A DNA stretch of 64,000 bases. Origin: Sordaria brevicollis. Lineage: Eukaryota > Ascomycota > Sordariomycetes > Sordariales > Sordariaceae. The stretch covers positions 4,712,001 through 4,776,000 of the forward strand of contig JAUTDP010000001.1 of NCBI GenBank assembly GCA_033439795.1, read 5' to 3'. Position numbers and translations under genes: made by a program. Position 1 is the stretch's first letter. Each line of letters starts with the position of its first letter. This document shows positions 1 through 16,924 of this stretch, one piece after another. Below the pieces are notes generated by a model. It was not told where the DNA came from. It saw nothing but the letters and a program-made list of their open reading frames with translations, and searched no databases.

Positions 1-370
1 TACGTAATAGCTAACGGCTTTCTCCGTGACATCATCTACCGTCCCTCCTTAGTTACGCTAGTAAGCATATTATAGCTTCTGTTATGCTCATCTTCGCTCA
101 TCTTTGCGCTCATCAAATGGTATCGTACCCCGAACCAGTTATATACCATGGTGTACCATACCAACCCTTCGCCTCCCTATTACCTACCTTGCAAGATGAG
201 ATGCAGAGCCGTTGGGACTCTCGAAAAAGAAGGATCTTCAACCAACGGTATTAGGGGTACCTATTACACGCCACCAAATGGCTCGCCTTTCAAGTTCTTG
301 AAAATCTAGATTTTTCCGGGGCATGTCATAGGGGTCCCCGTCTTGGGGTGGTAGGTTGAGGAGTGGAAGG

Positions 371-378
371 TATAAAAA
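371..378 (+). promoter_or_regulatory. TATA-box-like site with no gene assigned
   Basis: The sequence TATAAAAA sits in otherwise GC-balanced DNA. No coding frame follows within 1 kb on the plus strand, so it is either chance or the promoter of an unrecognised transcript. Confidence 0.2.
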
Positions 379-620
379 GCTCGGATGGGGTAATTTGCGT
401 ATATTTAGTCAACGTGGCCGAGAAAGCCGTTCAAGTCTTTAAAAAGTAACCTCAACGCTTCCCCTTATCTGGCTCGCTCTTTGTGACCAAAAGAGGCCAT
501 GTACCATAGCATCCGTGCTTGCCGAAATACGTCAGTAAGTCAAGTCGGTCGTTCGGAGTAAGTCAAGCTCGTATATGATGTTTCTGTTCACATGCCATGT
601 TCGACTCTTTTCTTCCCCCT

Positions 621-640
621 CCCCCCCCCCCCCCCCCCCC
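621..640. repeat. C20 homopolymer run
   Basis: Twenty consecutive C residues, preceded by CCCCCT at 615-620. Runs of this length are slippage-prone, and their length in the assembly may be unreliable. Confidence 0.95.
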
Positions 641-1415
641 AATTCTCAACGACACAAATTCCCGATCTTGCCTCAACTGACCAGGCCTGTCTTGTGACAT
701 TGTTAATCATGCTTCATGTTTCAACTCGGCATTTGCTATGTACACATTCTTCCCATATGCTATTACGTATATACATACTCACGGGGTAGATTGGACGGGG
801 TCCGATCTGGAGTTTATTCGTACGAAAACTCCGGGGATATGTACACTTCATCATCGTCATCATCACATTTTACTGAAAAGGGATCAGGATCGGAGCTACT
901 CATTTAAGTGCGTTGCTCAAACTCAAAAGGCAGGAAAAAAGGAATAAACACTGGTATGCACTCATGTTAATAAAGAACGAGGAAACAGTTTGAATGGAAT
1001 GGAGTTGGTTCCAACGATATTTGGAATGCTTGAAGTACCATACACGCGAAACGTTGAAAAACCACGAACGTGATATGATTTGTATGGAGCTTTGCGGGAC
1101 CAGACGTGCACGGGGAACGGGCCGGGCGGGGCGCCCGCGGGAGGGACGGGAGAGACGGAACGGACGGAACGGGAGGGGAATGGGATACTTGGATGAAAAT
1201 TACGGGGGATCCGGGGAAGAGAGAATAGGGGAAGAGGAAGGGACGAGAGTGGTTTGGATTTGCGTGTGGAAGCGAGTGGCAAAAAAGGGTCCCTACTCAA
1301 CACAGACCACCGGGAACAAGTTGGGATTATGCTGGTTTGGCGTTTGTCTTGAATTTTTAAACGGAACAGGGAACCACAAAGGAGAAATGCAATTGATCTG
1401 GTGATGGATACTCTT

Positions 1416-1416
<1 letters not shown>

Positions 1417-1450
<34 letters not shown>
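1417..1450. repeat. GAAA microsatellite
   Basis: Eight and a half tandem copies of GAAA. It lies in the gene-free stretch downstream of the KDM5 gene and is a likely polymorphic marker. Confidence 0.95.
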
Positions 1451-1451
<1 letters not shown>

Positions 1452-2089
1452 GTGAGAACCATCACTAAGAGCCTATTTGTGTATAGGATGTCGATGTTGC
1501 CCGCTTTGTTTTATCTCTGGTCTGTTGCGTGGATATGGATATTACATCGATTCTATTTTGTCCTTGTGTCCAGTGCGTTACAGTTAACTAGGATTTTTCG
1601 AGGTGATATCAGATGGTAACAGTAAGGATGAGCGGCATTCATGATGACGATGTGGTAACTCGAGAAAAAGGATTTACTCAAAATGCTTCGCAGGGTCTTA
1701 AAAGACTTGAGGTAAATGAGGAAGAAAAAGATAAACATTTGTTTTTACCAGAACCGAACCAACCAGGCCATTCCGACCACCAACCGGACCAAACGATACT
1801 ATGACTGAACGAAAAAAAAATAACACCTTGGCCGCTCCATCTTTAACCTTCCATCTAGATATCATCCATCATACCGTCAACTATAACATATGAGGGGTTT
1901 GTAGATACCAACAAAGCCTCAGTGAGCAGCGTACAACTTTGTGACCACAACTGAAAATGTAGACCACAACGTAAAGGGACTCTTGATCCTTCTCTTATTG
2001 CTTCTTCCCCAACACAATGACTGCCGAAAATACGAGGAACCGCAAAAAAAAACGAGAACGGATCACAATCAGCCATGCCAGACCGGATC

Positions 2090-9538
<7,449 letters not shown>

Positions 9539-9547
9539 CTCGTGCAT
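9539..9547. repeat. Left 9-bp target-site duplication
   Basis: CTCGTGCAT directly abuts the left end of the inverted-repeat element and recurs exactly at 10047-10055 on its other side. Confidence 0.85.
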
Positions 9548-9668
9548 CGGAATCGGTAACGGGTTAGACTCCATATGGTAACGGGTGAGACTTTCCCTAC
9601 TTACAGGTGCCAGACCGACCGCCAGACTGCAGCCCACCCAGCACAGTAAGCGAACGCGCGCCACCACA
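9548..9668 (+). repeat. Left terminal inverted repeat
   Basis: A 121-bp arm, complementary to 9924-10046 with a few substitutions and a small length difference. Confidence 0.85.
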
Positions 9669-9923
9669 CAACCACCTGTTAACGATTATATTAATTGCGC
9701 AAGTACTCTGAAGCCATCACGAACCTCGCCGCCGTCACTATAGAAGCGCCAGCGCCAGCACAATCAGCGCAACAGGGCATGCAGTTGAATTGGTAAGAAC
9801 CGTACCAACCGCCGCGGTAGATAGACAATTGATTGTTTTGGGGTTTTTGAATAGCTTCACGTAAAAGAGTGACATGGAGTGCGTGCGTGCGCGCCAGCGT
9901 TGTGTGCAGTGCAGTGCCCAGTA

Positions 9924-10046
9924 TGTGGTGGCGCGCGCTCGCTTACTGTGTTGGGGGTGGGTTGCAGTCTGGCGGTCGGTCTGGCACTTGTAAGTAGGGA
10001 AAGTCTCACCCGTTACCATATGGAGTCTCGCTGGTTACCGATTCCG
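9924..10046 (-). repeat. Right terminal inverted repeat
   Basis: A 123-bp arm, complementary to 9548-9668. It ends in GTTACCGATTCCG immediately before the right target duplication. Confidence 0.85.
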
Positions 10047-10055
10047 CTCGTGCAT
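10047..10055. repeat. Right 9-bp target-site duplication
   Basis: Exact copy of the left duplication CTCGTGCAT at 9539-9547. Confidence 0.85.
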
Positions 10056-10926
10056 CTCCATTGCTCACTTTTGAAACCAATGAATCACCATATGCACACG
10101 CTGGATAATCATGCCCGCTGGAACAACAAATAAGTACATATGGTCCGATACCCTTGGTTCCTCGCAAGCCCCCGATCGGTTGGGTCGCCCGTGGCCAACA
10201 AAGAGACTTACTCGGCTGGCACATGATCCTCTTCAAAGTCGCAACTGCTCAAACCATCGATATGTTAAATATACAGGTAATCGAAAACCATAGGGACTTG
10301 AGTTGGGGTTGTTGAATATTAGCCGGATGCGACAATGAGCATGCCGCAAGCGGCCAAACGTGCATCGCGGTTCCCCAAGGTAACAGTTCGACCGACTCGG
10401 GTTCAGTCGGAGACAAATGTGGGAGAGCGGACAAAATCATGAAGAAAAGACGTCCCGTCATTGAAAGAGAGTGGGACTGTGAGAAGGGACTCGATGGATA
10501 CCCGGAAAAGCACTGAATGAACCGAGAAAAGACTCTGATATCGACAGGGGTTCGGCCGTCAGCCGTCGCATCGCGATCCAATCAGACAAGACTTGACGTT
10601 GGAAGACAGTGCCAAGACCAACCGACTGGGGCGACTTCGCTGCGTTTGGCGGGGCAGATCTGGATGATTCAGCAGACACGTGAAACCGCAACCGGCACCT
10701 CTCTTTCAACCTTCCGAGCCTCCAACCCAACGACAACTGTGGCTCTCGTGGCTCTTTCTGTGGCTGGTTTGATGCTTATTACTTGGTTGATTTGCTTTGC
10801 GCCGGCCAACTTGACGTATCACGATACCCATGGGAATAGAGCATAGGTTGACGGCATGGCAGCAGGATTGTGTTGTGGAAAGACCAGCAATTAGCCAGCT
10901 CCCTAAGTCTAAATCTCTTCTACCCG
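10056..10926. other. Intergenic stretch, no gene seen
   Basis: Only short frames occur here. One plus-strand frame near 10517-10846 has a hydrophobic stretch but no recognisable family or gene structure, so I do not call it. The right part is probably the 3' untranslated region of SLX1. Confidence 0.45.
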
Positions 10927-12177
10927 TCAAAGTAACGCAATGTCGAGGAACTCACTGTCTTCGCTAGCGCTATCTTCCACGATCGTTTGAGACGCCGGTT
11001 TCACCTTTTGATTCCCTTTTGCATCTTTCTTCTCAGCATTGTTCCCTTTCTCGTCGGCGGCCTTTCCCTTCCCCTTCTCCTTTGCCTTCGGCTTCGCTGC
11101 CGCCCGCCGCCTCTTCTTCTTGAGAAGCTTGTCCACCTCCGCCTGCCCCCTTGTTCTCAATGTCAGCTCCTTCATCATATCACCCCAGACAACCTCACCG
11201 TGACACGTTGGGCACTCGCCCTTAACTGGAAGTATCTCGTCCCCTTGAGCAGTCCCCGCCCTCTTGACTTCTTGTTTCAAGAAACACCGACTCCAGCAAT
11301 CGAGGTGTCCCACGGCCTCGCATCCTGTGTTCGAGCAAACCGCATATAACCCCCTTCCCGTCACCATGGCCTCCCTACAAACCACACATTTCCCCTGCCT
11401 TTCAAACTCAAAGATTTCCTGCCCCTTGCCAACGTACTCCTTGATCGGCGTGTAATCTAGCGGTAAAGCATAGATACCATATTTTTTCTTATATTTTTCC
11501 TGTGCGTCCTCGCCTTCGCCATCCCCGTCGTCCTTTTCCCGGGCTTCATCGTCATCAACCTCTGAGTTAGGCTCAGCAGGGCCAGCTTGTTGCGCCGCAG
11601 TCATTGTCTTCGACATCGACGACGCCCCTCGAAAATCGGTAACAACCTCCACCCCCAACTTTGAGGTTCTTCCCGTCATCTTCCCCCCTTGCCTTTCCCA
11701 AACCCTCCAAACCTCCTCTTCAAAGAAATGCACCCTCAACCCCATCCTCCCAAAACTCTTCACGCCCAGCAACATCCTCAACGCCTCCATAACGCCATTC
11801 AAACTCTTCCTCGGCCTTTTAAGATGGCCAGTTTTGCGTCTCCCCAGTCCCTTGATCGCTTCAGCCCTCTTGTCGGCGGGGATATGCAGTGACTTGTGCG
11901 GGTTGTTGAGTGCCCACTCGAATTTCAGCGCGGCGATCATGCTGGGGAAACCGGACACCAGGGTGACCATTTCCCAGGGTCGGAGTGACTTTTTGGAGGT
12001 GCGGTAGGCGCCGCCTTTGGACAGACCGTTGTGTTGGGAGAGTCGGCGGGGTGGGTTGGGTGTTGAGCCGATGTAGAGCGAGGCGTGCCGTGGTTGGGAG
12101 CGGAGGATGTAGACTGTGTAGAGGGCGGGGATAGGTTTGGGTTGGAGTTGTGTTGAGGTAATGGTGGTGGTTGACAT
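10927..12177 (-). CDS. slx1: Structure-specific endonuclease catalytic subunit SLX1
   Basis: Nuclear endonuclease that, with the scaffold SLX4, cuts branched DNA such as flaps, replication forks and Holliday junctions. The 416-aa single-exon protein starts at the ATG at 12177. Residues about 18-100 form a GIY-YIG nuclease domain (YTVYILRS then SLYIGST, with downstream RRLSQHN). Residues about 265-345 form the SLX1-type C-terminal zinc finger (CVVCREAM, CEAVGHLDCWSRC, CPTCHGEV). Two inserts set it apart from yeast Slx1: an acidic linker between the domains and a Lys/Ala-rich tail after the finger, ending in an acidic stretch. The length is usual for filamentous fungi. The SLX4 partner is not in this window. 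Confidence 0.93.
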   Translation of the reverse strand: MSTTTITSTQLQPKPIPALYTVYILRSQPRHASLYIGSTPNPPRRLSQHNGLSKGGAYRTSKKSLRPWEMVTLVSGFPSMIAALKFEWALNNPHKSLHIPADKRAEAIKGLGRRKTGHLKRPRKSLNGVMEALRMLLGVKSFGRMGLRVHFFEEEVWRVWERQGGKMTGRTSKLGVEVVTDFRGASSMSKTMTAAQQAGPAEPNSEVDDDEAREKDDGDGEGEDAQEKYKKKYGIYALPLDYTPIKEYVGKGQEIFEFERQGKCVVCREAMVTGRGLYAVCSNTGCEAVGHLDCWSRCFLKQEVKRAGTAQGDEILPVKGECPTCHGEVVWGDMMKELTLRTRGQAEVDKLLKKKRRRAAAKPKAKEKGKGKAADEKGNNAEKKDAKGNQKVKPASQTIVEDSASEDSEFLDIALL

Positions 12178-12797
12178 CTTTCACTCGGTTCTCTTGGTTT
12201 GGAAGAGATGTTCGGTAGGTGACGCGATCGTGATGATGACTTGAATTTGTTGGCCCAAAAATGTTGCTTCTTTCGCTTGCCCTTTGAACAAGGCGCTCGT
12301 TGGTGTGAATAATATAATCGAGTCGAGCGTCGCGTCAGTCAGGGCAGTCGCTATGGAATATGGAACATTGCTTGAATGTGCCCATTAGAAACACCGTTAT
12401 GGAAGTTGGAATTCGAGAACGTTGATTTCAAGAAGCAAAGCACGACCAGGTGTCTACGAGATAGAAAAGTTGTAACTACCGAGGAAGAAGAGAAGTTTAT
12501 CGTCTTTGTTTACAGGATGTTGTTTGTTCATGGCCGCCGTACCCGAAACGGCCGTCCAATCATATCACGCCCTTGACATTGCTAGGCTCCACTTAGCGGG
12601 TCTAAACTTTATGAGCCTACGGCTGCCTGCCCTTTCTGATGTCAAGGGTTGCGATGAAAATATCAGGGTTATTCTTATAGCAATCTACTGAATCGGACTG
12701 CTATGAACTTGTGGGTATTATGCTCTGGTATGGTATTTTGTTTTTGGGCTTATGAGCCACCAAATCCTCTATTTCTCTCATCCATCACCCGTGTCAC
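12178..12797. other. Intergenic stretch between slx1 and the SF3a60 gene
   Basis: The region holds the slx1 promoter on the left and the 3' end of the SF3a60 gene on the right. No gene or repeat was recognised. Confidence 0.5.
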
Positions 12798-14375
12798 TTA
12801 GAGAAGACCCTGCTTCTGCAAGTCGAGATAGACCTTCTCCGGCATGACATTACCTTCAGCATCCTCCATCTGCACAATCGAACCCTCGTCCACGTTGACT
12901 TTCCTCGAGTCACTCTGAATCTTGTTCCAGAGCCTCACCGCCTCCTCAATAGACGTGATGTCTCGGAACAGATGTGTGTTTGTGATACCCAGGCGCTTCA
13001 AGTTGGTGATGTGATTCGTCTCGTTGAAGTGCTTGTCGAAGGCACGCCGACCGCGGTAAACAAAGTTCCCACAGATCTCACAGGGGAACTCCTGACCGAG
13101 ACCGTGCAACCTGTACAGCCAGAAAGGAATGGGCTTTCCGTCCCAGGCCAGTGGTAGCTTGAGAGGGTTGTAGATCTTGTCATCTCCGCCGTCATCCTCG
13201 TCATCCTCGGCCTCCTTAGCCTGCCTCTTGAACGTGGTGTTGTAGAGGTTCTCCAATTCTTGCTGTCTCTCGCGCTCCGTCATGCCCTGCCTGCGTTCGA
13301 CGTTTACCCTAGTGTCGTCCCGCTCCGTCTTCATGGCGCTAGCAAGCTTCTTGATGCGGTACTCCCTCTCAGCGACCGCCCGCTCCTTGAGGCGATGTGC
13401 TAGCGGCACAACCGAGCCATTTGATGTACCATTGGCCGAGTCACCGTGGATCGCTGCCAACACCTCCGCGGCCTTGATGTGCTTCCTGCCGCTAAGATGG
13501 TTCTTGTAGACGTTTTGGTTCTTGAACTCCTTCTCACATGCCTCGCACCAAACCGCATCGGCGGTACTCAAAGTCCGATTTGTCGAAGAGCCACCCTTAG
13601 CTGCCGGCTTCTCCTTGCGCCATCCTTCAATCTCATCCTTCTCCCAGGCCGAATCAAACTCCTTATCCCAGCCACCAAACACCTTTTCGAGATTCTCGAG
13701 TGGTCGCGTGCGCTTGATGAAAGATTCCAGGTATTCCATCAATTCGCCGAGATACTTGAAATATTGGTCGGTCAACTTGTCGGCACGCTTGACTCCTCCA
13801 TAGCCGGGTTGAAAGTTGTCGAAAACCTCGAGATACTGCATGTACGGTAGGCGCTTTACGTTGGGAAGGTTGAGGTAGGATTCGTGACTGGCGTGCAAAT
13901 CGAAGAATCGACCATATGCCTCTTCGCCGGAGAACATGCTTTCCACCAAGAATGGCTGGTCGTCGCCCTGCTTCCGTGGCCTATACCAGTTTTCCGAGTT
14001 CTCCGCCTGCTCGTTGGGGTATCGCGAGTGGTGTTCCTTGATGTTGTTGACTTGTTTGTAGAATTCTTCGAAAGGATCGCCGCTGCTTATTTGCAAGATC
14101 TCCTTGGAGCGCACTCCAGACTTGTCCTCGTATAGGGGGAGAAGCTCACGAGACTGGTGTTGGATCTGGTCGAGGAGTTGGGACACCTCATGGTCGCGGT
14201 TGAGGCGTTCATGGATCTTAGGGTGTGTCAGCAAAGAAAACGTAACGGAAGACAAATTGGCGACAATTCGCGGGTAGGGACGTACCTGTTTTGGCTCGTC
14301 GCGCATACGGTCCGCGATACCCTGCTCGAGGCGTTCGAGATCCTCGTGGATGTATCTCTGCTCTTCTAACAACAT
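12798..14375 (-). CDS. Splicing factor 3A subunit 3 (SF3a60 / Prp9-Sap61 family)
   Basis: Component of the U2 snRNP SF3a complex, which helps anchor U2 at the branch site. Exons 14375-14286 and 14216-12798 give about 502 aa. The intron (14285-14217, 69 bp) has a GTACGT donor, a CTGAC branch site and a TAAG acceptor. It is a multiple of three and stop-free, so an intron-retained reading also stays open. The N-terminus (MLLEEQRYIHEDLERLEQG) is typical of the family, which is why I choose the ATG at 14375 over the longer open frame. Two matrin/U1-type C2H2 zinc fingers are visible: WCEACEKEF...HLSGRKH in the middle and FPCEICGNF...HFNETNH near the C-terminus. The SF3A3 core motif (NLPNVKRLPYMQYLEVFD) precedes them. 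It is divergently transcribed from the eIF4A-III gene. Confidence 0.93.
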   Translation of the reverse strand: MLLEEQRYIHEDLERLEQGIADRMRDEPKQVRPYPRIVANLSSVTFSLLTHPKIHERLNRDHEVSQLLDQIQHQSRELLPLYEDKSGVRSKEILQISSGDPFEEFYKQVNNIKEHHSRYPNEQAENSENWYRPRKQGDDQPFLVESMFSGEEAYGRFFDLHASHESYLNLPNVKRLPYMQYLEVFDNFQPGYGGVKRADKLTDQYFKYLGELMEYLESFIKRTRPLENLEKVFGGWDKEFDSAWEKDEIEGWRKEKPAAKGGSSTNRTLSTADAVWCEACEKEFKNQNVYKNHLSGRKHIKAAEVLAAIHGDSANGTSNGSVVPLAHRLKERAVAEREYRIKKLASAMKTERDDTRVNVERRQGMTERERQQELENLYNTTFKRQAKEAEDDEDDGGDDKIYNPLKLPLAWDGKPIPFWLYRLHGLGQEFPCEICGNFVYRGRRAFDKHFNETNHITNLKRLGITNTHLFRDITSIEEAVRLWNKIQSDSRKVNVDEGSIVQMEDAEGNVMPEKVYLDLQKQGLL

Positions 14376-14918
14376 TTTGGCAAATCTTGATAATCGCGGT
14401 GTTCTCTGATGGATAAGAACCAAGAAAATGCGTCAAAGAAAGTCGAAATTGTCGCGCTGGCGACTTGAAAAGCTAGGATCGTTCTTTTGATTTGAGGTTG
14501 TTGCGACGTGCTTTTTCGGCGCCACCAATTGCTTGTACGAAGTTCAGAAGAACAGCAGGGAAACACGTCGCGGCCGGCAGGCAAAAAGCTCCCAGCAAGG
14601 CCCTTGGCAAAATCCGTCAACTTGCCCTGTCAAAGATCCCCGCTGTTCCATCAAATAAGGTTGGCCGACGTTCTGCCGAAGCGGGCCTTGGAACTTTTTT
14701 GAACGGAAAGCTCCACTCCAGTGCCGCCACACGTCCATCGCATCCCATCTTCAATCGCTGTCGCGCTTTGCTACAGTGGGCTGTTTTGTCTCAGGCGCAA
14801 ACAATTTCCAAAAAGTCAACCCTCCAACAACATCATCCACGTCCATCCCCCGAACATCGCAGCCTCGACCCGGACGCACCTCAAACACACATCGAAATCA
14901 TATCCATCATTGCCCAAC
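14376..14918. promoter_or_regulatory. Shared intergenic promoter of SF3a60 and eIF4A-III genes
   Basis: The 543 bp separate two start codons facing away from each other, so both promoters and 5' leaders must lie here. The right half is CA-rich, as is common in fungal leaders. I see no clear TATA box. Confidence 0.6.
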
Positions 14919-16240
14919 ATGGCTGACGGCGGTATCGATCGCAAGGCCGATGAGAAGATCCAGTTCTCTACCTCCAAGGAGGTTACGGTCCATCCGACTT
15001 TCGAGTCGATGTCCTTGAAGGGTAGGTCAATGTCGCATTGAAAATCTTTGGATTATCGTGACGAAACTAACCGGTCGCGGAAACAGAGTCTCTCCTTCGT
15101 GGTATCTACGCCTACGGATACGAGTCCCCTTCCGCTGTCCAGTCCCGCGCCATCGTTCAGATCTGCAAGGGTCGCGACACCATCGCCCAGGCCCAGTCCG
15201 GTACCGGTAAAACAGCCACTTTCTCGATTTCCATGCTTCAGGTTATCGACACTGCCGTCCGCGAGACCCAAGCCCTCGTCCTTTCCCCGACACGCGAACT
15301 TGCGACCCAGATTCAGAGCGTTGTGATGGCTTTGGGAGACTACATGAACGTCCAGTGCCATGCTTGCATTGGTGGCACCAACGTTGGAGAGGATATTCGC
15401 AAGCTTGACTATGGCCAGCACATTGTCTCCGGTACCCCCGGCCGTGTTGCCGATATGATTCGCCGCCGCCATCTTCGCACTAGACACATCAAGATGCTCG
15501 TTCTCGATGAAGCCGATGAGCTCCTCAACCAGGGTTTCCGCGAGCAGATCTACGATGTGTATCGCTATCTTCCGCCTGCCACCCAAGTCGTTGTCGTCTC
15601 TGCCACCCTTCCTTACGATGTGCTCGATATGACGACGAAGTTCATGACTGACCCCGTCCGTATTCTGGTCAAGCGTGACGAGCTGACCCTCGAAGGCCTC
15701 AAGCAGTACTTCATTGCTGTGGAGAAGGAAGATTGGAAGTTCGATACCCTTTGCGATCTTTACGATACCCTTACCATTACGCAAGCCGTCATTTTCTGCA
15801 ACACTCGCCGGAAGGTCGACTGGTTGACCGATAAGATGCGCGAGGCCAACTTCACCGTTAGCAGTATGCACGGTGATATGCCTCAGAAGGAGAGAGATAG
15901 CATTATGCAGGATTTCAGACAGGGCAACAGCAGAGTGCTGATTTCGACCGACGTGTGGGCACGTGGTATTGATGTTCAGCAGGTCAGCTTGGTCATCAAC
16001 TACGACCTCCCTAGCAACCGTGAGAACTACATCCATCGTATCGGTCGTTCGGGCAGATTCGGTCGCAAGGGTGTTGCCATCAACTTCGTTACTAGCGAGG
16101 ACGTGCGTATCCTGCGTGATATCGAATGTAAGTCTCAACATCCTTAAGTTTGGCGTTTTCTCTTGCTAACGAGGAACACAGTGTACTACTCGACCCAGAT
16201 TGATGAGATGCCCATGAACGTTGCCGATCTTATCTCTTAA
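14919..16240 (+). CDS. fal1: DEAD-box RNA helicase eIF4A-III / FAL1
   Basis: ATP-dependent RNA helicase: the exon junction complex core in most eukaryotes, and Fal1 in 18S rRNA processing in yeast. Exons 14919-15021, 15087-16127 and 16182-16240 give 400 aa, the usual length. Introns have GTAGGT and GTAAGT donors and ACTAAC/GCTAAC branch sites. Motifs in order are Walker [17 protein letters not shown] and TPGR, DEAD ([10 protein letters not shown]), SAT (VSATLP), ARGIDV and [13 protein letters not shown]. The N-terminus ([13 protein letters not shown]) and C-terminus ([10 protein letters not shown]) place it with eIF4A-III/FAL1 rather than eIF4A1. A 362-codon frame runs antisense to exon 2 and is a codon-bias shadow. 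Confidence 0.96.
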
Positions 16241-16924
16241 GGGGCTTGAACGGAATGGTTCAGGTGCACACTAGTATCAAAAGTTAAGGGGCAAGCCGCG
16301 TCCAACATTAGCTTGGCCACGAGAGGTGGCTCCAAGAGGACAAGGCTGAAGTGGGAGGAAAGGGGCATGTCGGCGTTAAGGTACGGTAGCCTTTAACGGT
16401 CCTCATAGCTTGAAGTCATCCCGCTGACACATATGAGAAGTACGCCTTACACAGGTTGGAAAACATATCTAGGCATTAGCACGCATACGAGATATCAAGA
16501 CTTTGGGAGAATACCAGGTCCACTGAATCCGGAATAATATGGCCATGATCTTTCAGCCATGAAATCATTCTATGTCAGTTTTATACCTAGCGTGAAGTTT
16601 AGTAAGCGATGAGAAAGACGCTCAGCCCTACCGGGTTTTATGTCCAAGACTGAGATGCATACAGCTGTCTGCGTTATGCAAGTGAAACAAGGCATCTGTG
16701 ACACAATGTTACATTACACACAAGCAAGTGTCGGTGTAATTAACATTTTACGGTAACATTTGTAACGGAAATAACCCGATCGATGTTGTCATCGTCGAAA
16801 GAGTGGAGACAACATCAGATCAAGAACATCAACCTGACCACCATCAAGCTCGATTTTACCCGCAACACGGACAAAACATATCAAGATCTTCGAAATACGT
16901 TTGCCTAGTCAGGGTTTTGGAACA
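16241..16924. other. Intergenic stretch, no gene seen
   Basis: It contains the 3' end of the eIF4A-III gene and the promoter of the aldo/keto reductase gene. Only short frames occur, and no repeat was noticed. Confidence 0.5.

Larger units (their letters stand above)
1..2089. other. Left-edge stretch without a supported gene
   Basis: No open frame here has convincing protein character; the longer ones are low-complexity shadows on both strands of a purine/pyrimidine-biased tract around 1100-1260. Visible landmarks are a TATA-like site (371-378), a run of 20 C (621-640) and a GAAA microsatellite (1417-1450). The right part is probably the 3' untranslated region of the KDM5 gene, which ends at 2090. 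A noncoding RNA starting below the TATA-like site cannot be excluded. Confidence 0.5.
9548..10046. mobile_element. Non-autonomous DNA transposon, MULE/MITE-like (499 bp)
   Basis: The element has long terminal inverted repeats: 9548-9668 on the left and 9924-10046 on the right. The outer 13 bases are perfectly inverted (CGGAATCGGTAAC and its complement). The rest of the arms is roughly 90% identical; differences include transitions, a divergent patch just inside the ends, and a small indel. Perfect 9-bp direct repeats flank it. About 255 bp lie between the arms, with no coding frame, so movement would need a transposase from elsewhere. A 9-bp duplication with long inverted repeats is characteristic of the Mutator-like superfamily, although other 8-9-bp classes such as Merlin are possible. 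It sits in the gene-free stretch between the KDM5 and SLX1 genes. Confidence 0.85.

Noticed and set aside
962..1465. A 167-codon minus-strand and a 136-codon plus-strand frame in the left edge
   Set aside because: Both are low-complexity readings of the same purine/pyrimidine-biased tract and have no domain features.
15053..16141. A 362-codon open frame antisense to the eIF4A-III gene
   Set aside because: It mirrors the conserved helicase exon codon by codon. C-rich third positions leave the opposite strand free of stops; there is no independent family match.
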